NCBI GenBank assembly: GCA_030620095.1
Contig: JAUTXW010002382.1
Span: 310,001-374,000 of the forward strand
Length of the DNA stretch: 64,000 nt
Direction of reading: 5' to 3'
Origin: Kuschelorhynchus macadamiae
Lineage: Eukaryota; Arthropoda; Insecta; Coleoptera; Curculionidae
Shown: positions 1 to 11,709 of the stretch, one piece after another
How positions within the stretch are numbered: position 1 is the first letter of the stretch
Layout: each line of letters begins with the position of its first letter
Notes under the pieces: model-generated
The model's input: only the letters and a program-made list of their open reading frames with translations
Told to the model about the DNA's origin: nothing
The model's database searches: none
Program-made: the position numbers and the translations under genes

Positions 1-1362
1 ATGGGAATGAAGGAAGTGAATTTTTAATGACATTTCGGCACCAAGCGCTTTATAGACATCTAAGAGTTCATTAACTAATTGTTCATAATTTTTATCCATA
101 TTGTTGCCTAAAAATCCTCTTACTACATTAACAAATGAATTCCATGCTCTGAGTTCCTGCCTGGTAAGCTTTTCCGTAAAATTGACATCGTCCAGCAATT
201 TTCTCATTTGTGGCCCAATAAAAATGCCTTTTTTTAATTTGGCAACACTTAACTGGGGAAAAACTTGTCTTAGTTATTTAAATCCATCACCATCTTTATT
301 CAAAGCCTTCACAAAGTTTTTCATCAGCCCAAGTTTAATGTGAAGAGGAGGCAAAAAGACATTTTTGGGATCAACAAGAGGTATAAATTTTGTGATCCCG
401 GTTGAAATTCGCTTCTTTCTGGCCAAGTTTTTGTTACATAATGCTGATTTATTGTACGACTGTCCCATAAACAAAGAAATCAGCAATATTTTGTAAATCC
501 CCCCTGAAGTTTCACTAAAATCGATATAACTTTTAAGTCCCCACATATCTGCCATTTATACCTATTGTAGTTTATTTTATCCAAAATCGTGCGCATATTT
601 TCATAATTTTCTTTCATTGCAACTGAATGGGCAACTGGTATAGAGGATTCTAAATTTACATTATGCAATAACACAGCTTTTAAGCTATATTTTTTTTGGC
701 CAATAGAATCCATTCCTTAAGACGGGAACCCAGAAGTTCTGACTGTTGCTTGGATAACCCCAAATCACGTACTAAATCATTTAATTCACTTTGAACAATC
801 AAATGTGGCTCGCCGAAACTGGGACCTGTAGTAAAAGTGGGATCGGTGCACTGTTCTTCTGAGCTGCCCGATGATGTGTTATCTAAAGGCGCAATCGGCA
901 CTGGCAAATTTGCATTATGAGGAACAGGTCGTATGGCAGATTGCAAATTTGGCTATTCTATATTGTGCTTTCCCTTTTTGGAACAAACTTCAGTCTTTGT
1001 TAGGCAAAAATAACAATCGTCAGAATGATTGGTGGGTTTTCGTTATACCATTTAAACTGCAAAAGGTATACTTTTTCTCTTTCTCTTCATCCACTGCACC
1101 AGTGATACACTACAACTAACACAGCACACATGGGGAGCCCACCGCTTATCTTGATCCCAATTAACACACCAAAATATTTAAAGTAGGCTTTTTTTACATA
1201 TTCGTAAAATGGCCTAGCTTGTGTTTTCACCAGAAATTCTCTACAAATATAACAAAATTTGTCAGGAAAAATTTTGCAACTTCGGCGCGTTTGACTCGAC
1301 ATTCTCGTCTTCACATACACTTGCTTATCGATACACAGAGAACCACTCAATTCCAAACTCAA
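1..1362 (-). pseudogene. Decayed copy of a multicopy insect gene family (uncharacterised, TE-like)
   Basis: Reading the minus strand from 1362 down to 1, segments in changing frames line up in the order of a protein family that I recall as repeated many times in insect genomes. They are: a Cys-rich N-terminus (KIFPDKFCYICREFLVK near 1270); a DDCYFC stretch near 1010; SAIRPVPHNANLPVP near 920; LNDLVRDLGLSKQQSELLGSRL near 760; YSLKAVLLHNVN near 680; ICGDLKVISILVKLQGGFTKYC near 500; LPPLHIKLGLMKNFVKAL near 320; and MSLKIHFLHSH at the window edge. In-frame stops (TAG near 950, TAA near 277) and several frameshifts break it. The C-terminus continues beyond position 1. Family function is unknown to me. 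The copy number known for the family suggests a transposon-associated gene, which is inference. Confidence 0.75.
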
Positions 1363-2090
1363 CAGAAGAGTGATGTTTAACGTTTATTTTATGTCTAATA
1401 TTGTAAACAACCCAGTCTAGGTAATTTTTCCGTTGTAAAATGGATGATAATTAGGGTATTAAAAAATGGTACGTATTAGGGCTTTCCAAATATTTTTTGT
1501 TATTGGGGGAGTATTTCCATTGTGAAAATAATGAGCTGGCCTGTGTTAGAAAAATCTTCTCGGCCAGTGTAATTTCTATTATAGTTTAAATTACTATTTT
1601 GACCCAATAAGCCTCAATTAACATCTAATACTCGATATTAATAACCCCCAAAACGTCTTGCCGTCTCGGCCATCGAAATTCACACTCCCTTAAGGCATTC
1701 CGAAGACAATTAGTCCTGCATTCAGGGCGGATCGTTAAACGGGAATAACGGGATTCAGGAACGGTGTCGGAACACGTGTTAAGATGATTTGTAATGGGTA
1801 CTCGAGGGCCCATAATGGCTTCGTTAAACAAATGCCACTGGAGCTCTCGGCGGGTCATTGAGTAGGTCCTCCTGGATGAGAACGTCCTGCGATTATCCCA
1901 GTAATGTTTATTATTATGTTTGGTAATGGATAATCGACTCCTTTGTAAATATGCTCCGAGCATTTGGTGGTATGTGGAATAGAACTCTCTTCTATATTCC
2001 AATGTTTAACATAAATATTTGCTAAACGTTATTTTATTAATTAAATGACTTCAAAAACAGGAGGTTTTATTTTTGACCTATATGTTTGTA
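1363..2090. other. Unassigned DNA with one GC-richer open frame
   Basis: Nothing recognisable. The minus-strand frame 1625-2002 (125 codons) is richer in GC than its flanks and contains several Cys and Arg residues. I cannot match it to a family, and it may be chance. Confidence 0.3.
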
Positions 2091-3370
2091 TACAGGATGT
2101 TCGAAAAGGTCCTATCAATAATTTAGGAGTATGTAGATTGCATTAAAATATTGTGATTCAGTTATGCTTTCCTTAGTCCAAAAGTTTATTAAGAAAGATA
2201 TAGGATGGTTAAGTTAGAATTGAATTTTAAATAATACGCCTTCAATTTTGATGTAACTTCAAGAGGGCGCTACGACCGCTAAAATTATGTTCTATTGTCT
2301 TTTCTTCTGAAAAAAGCTATACTTTATAAATCTTTCTAAAGTATTCCGTTTACGAGATATTTGCTGTTTTATTACTTGATCCAGTCCCCTATTCAGAATG
2401 TATTCAACATTTATGATATTCGGAGTTTTATCATTTTCAGGAAGTAGGCGTCTACCAAAAAGGAAACAATTGATTTGAATTTTGATTTTGAATATTTTCA
2501 GAGTGTGCTCCCGTACAGCTATACACTTATTTATGAATGGCTGCCCATTGAACTTGAAATAACACAGCATGATTATTTCTTATTGTTCCAGCTGCTAACT
2601 AGAGTAATGTATACAAGACCTTTTAAGTGACCCCGTGAAAAATTAAAAGGATTGAGGTCAGGTGACCGAGGTGATCATGAAAATAAGCCACCTCTACCTA
2701 TCCACTGATTTGGTAATCTGGTATTTAAATGTTACAATTATTCTAAAATAGGGAGAAGTCCCGTCGCATGTTCAATCGGGTGTCCAAAGCTACTTCTTCC
2801 AGTAAGTCGCCTTGAAGGACCTGCACCGTCCAATCTTTTTTCGAGTACAAATAGTCCGATCAAATGATGTCCGATTATTATTAACCAAACTATAATAGAA
2901 TACTTATTTTGGTGCTTCATTTGAATTATGATGAGAGGATTTTCTTTCGCCCAAATATGACAATTTATCTATAGTAAATCCTGCCTGATCCGTAAACAAA
3001 ACTTTGCTTACAAATCTACGATTTTCTTGCTTCTGTAGAAACCAGTTGGCATATTCCACCCTCGTGCATGTACTTTTTGAACATGGTAGAGATAGAGCAA
3101 TTGCTTTTGCAGTACTCCTCAAAAGACCTTGAATACAGTACTTGTTGAGATATTTTTCTGACACTAATTTTTGAATCTTAAGCCTCCCAATCTAAAATAT
3201 TTTCTTCCATTTCAACGGTACAAGCAGTTCGTGGGTGTCCTACTCCACCAGGTTTAGGTATAAAATTTCCTATAAAGAGTCTAATATTGGTAATATTTTA
3301 CAAAAAAGCATTACCTTGCAGTAACTGCCTGTTTCTGGCTTTCTAGACATTTGAAGTATAGGCATCCTAT
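2091..3370 (-). mobile_element. Mariner-type element relic
   Basis: The left edge carries a TACAGGATGT terminus at 2091, like the many TACAGGGTG ends in this window. The right edge near 3360-3370 shows a weaker GGCATCCTATA. Between them lies a decayed transposase on the minus strand. The right boundary is uncertain. Confidence 0.45.
2560..3330 (-). pseudogene. Degenerate mariner-like (IS630/Tc1/mariner, probably DD41D) transposase
   Basis: Minus-strand fragments in order: an HTH-like segment with PRTACTVEMEENIL near 3230; ANWFLQKQENRRFV followed by VLFTDQAGFT (the family's first-Asp motif, normally FTDEA) near 3000; and NQWIGRGG then SPRSPDLNPFNF with GHLKGLVY near 2640. The order and motifs match the complete transposase at 23654-24721. 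The middle part holding the second Asp is scrambled, and several stops interrupt the frame. The third catalytic position appears as Asn in the SPDLNPFN block. It cannot be active. Confidence 0.6.
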
Positions 3371-5429
3371 ATTAATATTAAATCCTCCTTTGCCTTTTCA
3401 AAGTAGTCAGTTTCGACTCCGCCAAATGTCTTCAAACTTTTTTACCCCGTTTTTTAAACCGGAATCCCTTGCTCCGATATTGCCTTTTTTTGATTTTTGA
3501 ACGAGAAATCCGAAAAAAATGCCACACCTCTAAAAATTAATCTTAGCGACCCGCATTTGAAAAGCCCGTATGTACCAAAAGAAGGGCCTACACTTTAAAA
3601 CAAATTAAAAGTGATTTTGGAGGCTGCTTCATATTTCTAAGGCTACCCTTGATTTTTTTTTTTCGTTTTCAGAGGTCTAAATCTATTAACGCTAGCCTAT
3701 ATAATGAAAAAACCCGTTTTTTATTAAAGCAGTTTGTGGTGTCTCCGCATTGTTTGATTTTTTCATTTCTAAGGAACAAGCTTTTTACGGCTACCTTGCA
3801 TTCTGGACAAACGGTATTTTCTATACTACGGCGTGTTTCGCCCCTAGAAATATTACGTTTTTTTTTTAATATATAATCACAAAAAGTTTCTACGCCAATG
3901 ATTTCCGCAATTTTTCAATATCGGTACATTTACCTTACTAGCTCTTGCTTTAATTTGATTGGTATCGATTTGTGCATTCTCAAAATATGATTTGTTACGT
4001 TTTGTATACCTCCAAAGAATATCAAAGGTCTACGCTCATGTTACTCAAAATTGTATCCACGTGAGACACTGATCTAGACTATTTTTGGTGCAAATTTGAA
4101 ACGAATCGGTTTGGCCATTCTAAAGTTATCGTAGCGCAAATTTTGTTTAGATACACACAGATACACGTCTGTACAAACATCATATATTTTTTTTAATTAT
4201 GTTTTTCATATTTTAGAGACAAACATCGATTAAACTAAAGGAAACCGGACACTTGAGAGGCACATATGTAAATTTATAAGCAGTATATTTATACTGGACT
4301 AGACAAATAATACTATAAGTAAAAACTTACATAAAAACAGAATTTTTAATTCAGTTCCTTTCCTGAAACACTCTGCTTCTGTACACAGGTCAAACTTTTG
4401 GTTAAAGCGCCGTCTTCTAAAGCTTCAGTGGATTTACTGAAGCTTTCTGTGTATATTAAATTTAGTCTTTCCTCTATAATATGTATAATATATAAAATTC
4501 TGTTTTAAAATACTTGCAATCGAAAAGATATTTGCAAAAATCTGGACCTACGTATATCGAATTACAAATTTGGATTCTTGTCAAAGTGTTTATTCTGACG
4601 ATCACCAATTAAATCGATTCATTAACGCCTACCTAAGCTAAAAAAGCTTTTGTCTTTAAAAACTAATAAAGTCTGCATTTTTTGGTGAAACTTGATTTTA
4701 CTCAGTTTCTATACTTCCAACAAAACACATATTATTATAAACTTTGTAGAAGCTTTTAATCTGTCTAGTGGTTTTTGTCCCAGGAAGTATCAATACATCG
4801 ATACGAAGGCTTGTATCCGGACAAAGAAATGTTTTGCGCACTTCATTTCTAGTCTCTAAAAGAAAAGTAAATGTTTCTATGGTGGTATCACTTGATTCGC
4901 CTATAAATCAACCGTTCAGTAGCATGGTGCCAAATGTAAAACACTAGGGAAACATATTCTCGTGCCGACTCTCTCTATGGCTGTCACACTCAGGGACGAA
5001 AACTTAGTATGAGGCGTGTCATTTCAGAAAACCGTGTTTTTCGACCTTTCGGCGGGCATATCTCGGAAACTATTAGAGATAGGACATTGAATTTCATATT
5101 TATTTTTAGAGAATACGTGGATCTCGCGATTTCTTTGATACGTTTTTCTGTACCACTTTTGATATAGTCAAAAGCAGTGTTATCGTGCGGGTCATACGAT
5201 TTATCAACGACAAACTTTTTAAGTTTGTTTTTCTTTTATTAAGTGTAATCATATCCTCCGCATAAAATCCGGAAGATGAATTAGATAGACCTATTATATT
5301 TTCATATGAAAAAAGAGGATAAACATATAAATACCACCAGTTGCAAAAGTCTTTGAGCGATGTCAATTCAAAGTCAGATTGACAACTCAGTGACAAAAAG
5401 AGTAATAGAAAACAATTTTCGGGTTTTTT
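3371..5429. other. Gene-free AT-rich stretch
   Basis: No gene, RNA or complete element is recognised. A perfect 11 bp inverted repeat (AAAGCTTCAGT / ACTGAAGCTTT, 6 nt loop) lies at 4419-4446. Much of the region is probably old repeat sequence. Confidence 0.4.
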
Positions 5430-6229
5430 GCATCCACAAGCGAAAAAATGGTATTAAATCTAATAAAATATTACGAAAATGAAAATTTACCGGCCAATAT
5501 CCAGGAGACAGTAGCGAAAGCTCTGGGAATCGATATAAGGACTGTGCAGAAAATTGTGCATGAAAAAAAGCATAATTTACTACCGAAGAAGATTAAGAAA
5601 TGCACACGAAAAATGTCAAAGATAGACGACTTAAGTGACAATGTAAAAATGATTGTTCGTAATGGAATTTACGATTTATACACATCAAAAACTAATATAA
5701 CCCTTCAAGTTTTAAAAATCGTCAAAATTAATAAAAATGTTGTGTTTTCGATATAAAAAGGACTGTAATCGAAGATTTTTATGTGAATTGCTACATATAG
5801 CAAGTCAGCGTATTTAGTTTTTAAAGAAATAGACTGAAAATGTTAATTCAAAATTTAGAAAACTGGTATTTTTAGACGAGACTTGGATATTCTCTAATGT
5901 ACGTGGTTCGAATGAACATGAGGTCTTACGACTGCCGCCATACTATTACCAGTTTAACGGAATTAATATGGGCTGGGGCAAAGTCATATTACGAAAAACA
6001 CGTGAACGATAGTCTTACATCAGATGAAGTGCAGATTGTTTGGCAAAATTCATTAAATGATATTACGCCGGAGTACTGAAAGAAATCTGTGGAACATACG
6101 GAGAAATTAATATGGGATTGGTGGAATCGAGAACGAGTTCTAGATATCGAAATAGTACTAATGATCATTGCGCCATTTGAGGAAGACTCAGAAGATGAGG
6201 ACTTTTTAAGTGATGATGACATTTTTTAG
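5430..6229 (+). pseudogene. Internally deleted DDE transposase (IS630/Tc1-mariner type)
   Basis: The N-terminus (5448-5735) reads as a helix-turn-helix segment with VAKALGIDIRTVQKI and KMSKIDDLSDN. Downstream near 5860-5895 comes KLVFLDETWIF, the first-Asp motif of this family. It is followed after only a few codons by NEHEVLRLPPYY and QFNGI(N), which in intact relatives lie well over a hundred residues further on and include the last catalytic acidic residue. The region carrying the second Asp is therefore deleted. The C-terminus ends in an acidic tail (EEDSEDEDFLSDDDIF) near 6220. Frames change at least twice. Confidence 0.7.
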
Positions 6230-6624
6230 TTTATAATATTAGAAAGTTTATGAATATTAGTCTTTGACGTGTATAAATCATAAATTGCATTATGAATATC
6301 CATTTTTGCATTGTAACTTAAGTCTTTTGCCTTTGGATTTTTTCGTGTACATTTCTTCTTCGGAAGTAAATTATGTTTTTTTTTCATGCACAAGTTTCTG
6401 TACATTCCTTATACCGATTCTCAGAGCTTTTGCCACTGGCTCCTGGATATTAGCCAGTGAATTTTAATTTAAAATTTTTTTTATTAGATTTAACACCATT
6501 TTTTTGCTTACTTTTTTAGTACATTTGTAATTTTGTAGGCAATAAATAAATAATTATAGAATACTTGTTCCAATTTTAAGGCGTGTTTAAAATAAGTAAA
6601 TTTTTTTATTAATTATAACGAAAA

Positions 6625-6626
<2 letters not shown>
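6230..6626. other. No recognisable feature
   Basis: AT-rich sequence between a transposase relic and a microsatellite. I see nothing in it. Confidence 0.4.
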
Positions 6627-6721
<95 letters not shown>

Positions 6722-6754
6722 ACATATATATATATATGTATATATATATGTATA

Positions 6755-6786
<32 letters not shown>
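6627..6786. repeat. (TA)n microsatellite joined to a poly(T) run
   Basis: About 130 bp of TA repeats, with a few CATATAC interruptions, run directly into ~27 T at 6759-6786. Read on the minus strand, the T run is the poly(A) tail of the LINE at 6849-7892. Confidence 0.95.
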
Positions 6787-7892
6787 CACACAATTGTGGA
6801 TGTTTTTGTTTCTGTGGGTGTCCTGGTCTTAGCCAAGGACACTCACAGTTGTCAGTGCGGGAAGATTATTTGCCTGATTATTGCAACCGTACCCAATATT
6901 GTTGCTTTTTGCATCCACAGGATGGCTGTGTCGGGTAGGTCGAGTTCTTCCAGGTGTCTGATGGTATTGACGTGTACGAGTCCATTAGTGCTAATTATTA
7001 AAGGCATAATTTTGACGCTATCGAGATCCCACATGAGTTTCATTTCTATCGCAAGGGCTGTATAATTATTTACTTTTGTCGTGTATGTTTGCGACGTGTT
7101 GTGATCCAGAGGCACAGCAAAGTCTATGATTACCGCAGTTTTGTCCGCTTTGTTCCACATTACTACGTCCGGCCGGTTGTGTTCCACTGTCCTGTCAGTT
7201 ATTATGGGAATGTCCCAGTAAATTTTTGCTTTGTCATTCTCGGTTATAGGTCGTGGTGTGTATCTGTGGTGTTCTACAGAATCCATTAAGATTCCCCACT
7301 TGAGGCCAAGTAATTGATGAACAACTTTTCCCATGTTGTTATGCCTCTCTAGATACCTAGTGGAGGCTAGTGGTGTGCATCCCTCTGACAGGTGTTGCAC
7401 AGTTTCCTCGGCCGCGTTACATACTCTGCATTTTGTGTTGTCCACTTGCTGCTTCATGATGAACCGTGCGTAATTTCTGGTTGGAACAACTTGATCTTGT
7501 ATAGCCAGTAGGGCCCCTTCCGTTTCTGGGAAAAGATATCCCGAAGTAAGGTAAGTATTGGATTTGGTTTTATCCACTTCTGGTCGGTGCAGGCTTGAAT
7601 AGAATCTTCCGTGAAGAGCTTTACTTCGCCAACTAGCTCTTAGATTCTCCTGTTGGCTTTCTTCCCTTTCAGGTTCTTCGAGGTTTGCAAGATTGAGCGT
7701 GGTGTATTCTCTATCCCAGACCACGATCCGCCGATGGAATGGTGAGTTATTTGTCAGGAAGTACCTTGTCAATTTATTTTTCTCCTTCAGAGTGACGGTT
7801 TCTATGCTCGCTAATCCGCGTCCCCCCTCTCTTCTGGGTAAGTACAGTCCCTCTGTTGCCGAGTTGGGGTGGAGCATAGGACTAGACACCTA
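6759..7892 (-). mobile_element. 5'-truncated R2-superfamily-like LINE with poly(A) tail
   Basis: The minus strand carries the last third of a LINE ORF, a short 3' UTR (6787-6848) and a poly(A) tail of ~27 nt. It begins abruptly near 7892, where an in-frame TAG lies just before the conserved sequence. This is the usual form of a copy left by incomplete reverse transcription. Confidence 0.7.
6849..7892 (-). pseudogene. C-terminal part of LINE ORF: zinc finger plus restriction-like endonuclease
   Basis: An uninterrupted frame of 345 codons. It opens with LYLPRREGGRGLASIE, typical of the region after the reverse transcriptase. Residues 154-171 form a CX2CX8HX4C zinc finger (C154, C157, H166, C171). 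Residues 239-256 form an R-P-D-X14-D motif (RPD 239-241, D256) followed by FAVP. The pair matches the CCHC finger and PD-(D/E)XK-type endonuclease that R2-like LINEs use to nick target DNA. The reverse transcriptase domain is absent, so the copy cannot retrotranspose. The frame is open to the end (TGA at 6849-6851), suggesting a fairly recent insertion. Assignment to the REL-endonuclease group is firm; the exact clade (R2, R4/Dong or other) is not. Confidence 0.7.
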
Positions 7893-8669
7893 AGGCCACG
7901 CACCAATACATGCACCACAGGGACAACATGACATATTACTTTTTAACAAGTGTTGAAATATGTACTAGTAGCGACATCTATTGGCAATTACTATATTTTT
8001 AGAGTAGTGGAAAAATTCTGAAATAGCGTATTCCATACTCGTGAACCTTCACCACCGACAGACTTCACTGAATCATGCGGAATACCCCATATTCAAAACT
8101 TGTTAAAGAATATACTATACCTACTTCATTTTGAAACAGTTGACAATCAAAATGACATTATTACGAATCGTCAATAGAAAAAATAATTTGTATTCGCCTA
8201 AATAACAAAAAATGTATCCAGTGATTTTACGATGATTTAACAATAACTTTCGTCATATTAAGTAAAACATGGTGTTGAGCTTAATACAAATCGGAGCCCC
8301 TAGTTCTCAGTAAGTGTTAATTTATTCAGAACGCTCCAGTTCACACCTTCGTGTAAAACTTTTCGAAACCATACGACTAAATCTGAACAAAGTAATCGCA
8401 TTACACCGTAAACAGAAAGGGGATGTTTACTTAATCTCGTTTCCTATGTTTTCCGCTGGTACGCGTCCATTTGCATATATCTTTTCAGTTCCACAAAGTA
8501 AATTGATATTTAATAATCTAATCTGTTCTCTGAAAGACCACTCACATCATACGTATGTTTCTGTGTTTAGGCAAACATTTTTAAAATCTTAATATGACCA
8601 TTTTAAAATTACTATGAGTACACGTACTAGATGACCCAAAAAAAGTGCCTTAACTTATTTCCCAACTTC
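7893..8669. other. No recognisable gene
   Basis: A 92-codon plus-strand frame at 8314-8592 has no family resemblance that I recognise and is probably chance. Nothing else is seen. Confidence 0.35.
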
Positions 8670-8670
8670 A

Positions 8671-8731
<61 letters not shown>
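8670..8731. repeat. Poly(A) run followed by (TA)n
   Basis: Nineteen A followed by about 43 bp of TA repeats, ending exactly at the left terminus of the foldback-like element at 8732. Confidence 0.95.
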
Positions 8732-8733
<2 letters not shown>

Positions 8734-10182
8734 TTTACCCGGAACTTCCTTCGTTATGAATCGTTCCCTTTAGTAGAAATAGTACTAATTGTCATACTTA
8801 ATTTTTGGGCATTGGATTCGCAAATTTAAAAATATTATGGGTTGGTTACTAAACAGCAACCGATTTTTATGCAAACATTTAGGTAAATTTGATAAATTAG
8901 TTTTTAGTAATAATTTTTTTAACATTTCACTATGACGTCATTTCGTTCCGCCATTTTGGAATTTCACCAAATCATCCCCATATAATCCTTATTTTTTACT
9001 AGAATTTAAAGGCAATCATGACAAACAGACAGGTAGACAGAGCAAAATTGAGAAAACTTGTTTTTTGGCGCCTAGGGACGCTAAAACGTAAATATATGTA
9101 AAACCTAGATTTTTTTTCATAATTACCATCATTTAAATTGGACGCCATTTTGTTCCGTCATCGTTAATTCGTATCACAGTCTTACCAGTTCATCTCTATA
9201 TCTCTATTAATTCTTGTACAACATTTGAAATCAATTTATTAAGTAGTTTTTTCAACGCGAATTTTTAAATGTTTTATTTAGCCGCGATTTTGTTTCGCCA
9301 TCTTTAATTCGTATCAAAATTTTACTAGTTAATTATTACGTAATACTAAATCTTTGTGCAAGATTTGAGGGAAATTTGGTAAGTATTTTTTCAGTAATAA
9401 TTTTTTTAACATTTAACTGAGCCTCCATTTCGTTTCGATTGATTTTCAATTTTTGTTCATACCTTAAGAGTCAAATGGGGCTATCCTGGTAACATTTTGG
9501 TAAAAACCCAGTATGGCAGGACAAGATGGCAGGCCAGTGAAATATTAAACAATTAAAACGTTAAAAAAATTATTGCTGAAAGAACTTATTATACAATTTA
9601 TCGCAAATTTTGCACAAAAATCAAGTGATACATAGGGATGAACTTGTAACATTTTGGTATGAATATAATATAGCAAAACAAAACTGCGGCCGCCTAATAA
9701 GACTAAAAAAAACTACTTATTAAATTAATTTCACATTTTGTGCAAGCATTAAGTGTTATATAGAGATAAACTGGTAAAGTTGTGGTACGAATTCAAGATG
9801 GCGAAATAATTTTTGAAAAAAAATTAACTTAAAAAATCTTATTGAATTGACTTTAAGTTTTGCAGAAAAAATAAATGTTTATTTAGAGAAAGAGAAACTG
9901 GTACGAATTCAACAATACGTAACAAACTGGCGGTGTGTAAAAGTAATGTAAAAACTACTTATTAAATTTAATTTAAATTGTGCCTAAAAATCAAGTGTGG
10001 CCTAGGTAGAGACTGGCAAAATATTGGTAGGAATCCAATATGATGGAAGAAAATGACACCCAATAAAAGTGTTTTTAAAATACAGTATATATGTGTTACT
10101 AAATGAATATGTCTGAACTAAATTTGGTCACACTATTTGTAATAAAAGGAAGATTTATAACGAGGGAAGTTCCGTGTAAAGG
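8732..10182. mobile_element. Foldback-like DNA element built of ~130 bp monomers in opposite orientation
   Basis: The two ends are inverted copies of about 31 bp with three mismatches (CCTTTACCCGGAACTTCC at 8732; GGAAGTTCCGTGTAAAGG ending at 10182). The interior has no credible gene. The left half contains repeated units carrying motifs such as CCATTTTGTTCCG..ATCGTTAATTCGTATCA and TAATAATTTTTTTAACATTT. The right half contains the reverse complements (GGTACGAATTCAAGATGGCG, AAAAAAACTACTTATTAAAT, TTTTGTGCA). Units are roughly 120-150 bp. The layout is that of a foldback element or a MITE enlarged by unit amplification. No transposase is present, so it would need one in trans. Confidence 0.65.
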
Positions 10183-10187
10183 TAATT

Positions 10188-10560
10188 TACCAATATTTTT
10201 TAAATGGAACATCCTGTATATTATTGCATATTTCAATTCCATGCAAAATTCTCTATAGAGACCAGCTATTAAGTAAGTAACTATTTAACTGACGTTTCTC
10301 TTATGTTATAAATTAAAATTATTATTTGGTATTTTTCCTCAAGGCAAATAAAAGAACTTTATTAAAAGCCATTTAATATTTTATACATTAAAAAAAGCAT
10401 ATCGAAATCAAAATGAACAAATAAGGTCAGAAAACCACCTTTACAATTAATACAAAGGACACATTAATTTTCAACGTGTCCCACGTTATTACGAAAATAA
10501 GTTTGAATATTTTCTAATAGCTGATGATTAATAGCAGCGGTAACGGATCCCTTATTCCTG
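10188..10560 (-). pseudogene. Mariner relic: transposase C-terminus and one terminal motif
   Basis: On the minus strand, AAINHQLLENIQTYFRNN followed by CVLCINCKGG resembles the C-terminal helix and (Cys..NGG-F) end of mariner transposases such as the one at 23654. An isolated element terminus (AAATGGAACATCCTGTATA) lies at 10201-10219. The N-terminal two thirds are missing. Confidence 0.4.
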
Positions 10561-11709
10561 TTAAATATTTTCTAATTCATGTTGCTATTAGCGAGAGTGA
10601 ATGAGTACTGTAATAGGAACTTTTTTTGAATTATAGGTGGTATAGAAGCCTGTAAAAACTGATCTGTCATACACAAAAAAGATCGAGTTTCTTATCTCTG
10701 TAAATATCTCTTAAGCTTATATTATAGGCAAATCATTTTGTTTCAAATATGTTTTGCCTCTTGGTAATTCTTGCTACCTAGAATGTAATTTTTTAGACAT
10801 TGTCGTAATTTATAAAATGCTACAAAAAGTCTTAGTTAAGTTATCTTAATTGGAAAGTTCTTCGTTAGGGCGTTATCAAAGGCAAAACTAAAGAAAATAT
10901 GTCAGAGTTAACGGCTTAAGGGGTGTGGGCCTGGGGTAAAAATAGTGACCACGAGGACTATGATTCGGACCCGTTTTGAAACTGCAGAGCCGGTCCAGTG
11001 AGATCTAATTGCGCTAAGCAGGCGTATTAAAAACAGAAGGCTCTTGTAGAGATTAAGTATTTCTAATTTTCTTACTTTCTTTCGATTCATTGTAGAAAAG
11101 CATAACATAACAAATAGTTGTAACTTTGTAAGACACTATAAGATCTACTGTTACTTTAATTTTTGTTAAAATTACATGTAGTACAGAGAATTAAAGTATA
11201 TATTATATAGTATATTGTTTTTTACGATAAGTTTTTAAAGACCTGATGTTAAAAATGTATAAACAAATTATATAGATGTTATCCAATCAAAAAATTGTCA
11301 AACGGAAAATTAACTGACATGTGGCATTTCATGATTAATTGGCTAATTCCTCGAATCTGAGAAGCAATGTTGCCAAGCGGAATTCCATTTTGTCACGGTC
11401 AGGGTTGCTGCAGTTAGGATATTTGTACTAGATATAGTACGTCTTGCTTTATTCTAGTGAATTAGAATGAACTGATCAAAATCTAGTACGTTTTTATTGA
11501 AAAAAAAATCACGTAGCAAAAAAATAATTTTAAAAAATAAGAAAAAATAAAAATTCACAGCTTAGAAAAATGCGGCTCGATTTCGCGGCTCGTTGGTATT
11601 AATTGTGCACTTGAATGGTACTATAACAAGAAAGCATGGATGACAAGGGATATAATGTCGGATTGGTTGATGAAATTTGACCTAAACATGCAAAGGCAAA
11701 ACTGAAATG
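10561..11709. other. No recognisable feature
   Basis: AT-rich DNA. Short open frames here show no family resemblance. Confidence 0.4.

Noticed and set aside
1625..2002. 125-codon minus frame with Cys/Arg-rich end (ALRECEFRW)
   Set aside because: I briefly considered a secreted-signal gene fragment because of the Cys pattern, but the conserved residues around it do not follow any family.
4419..4446. 11 bp perfect hairpin as a terminator or regulatory site
   Set aside because: No gene nearby. Rho-independent terminators do not apply in animal DNA, and short palindromes are common here.
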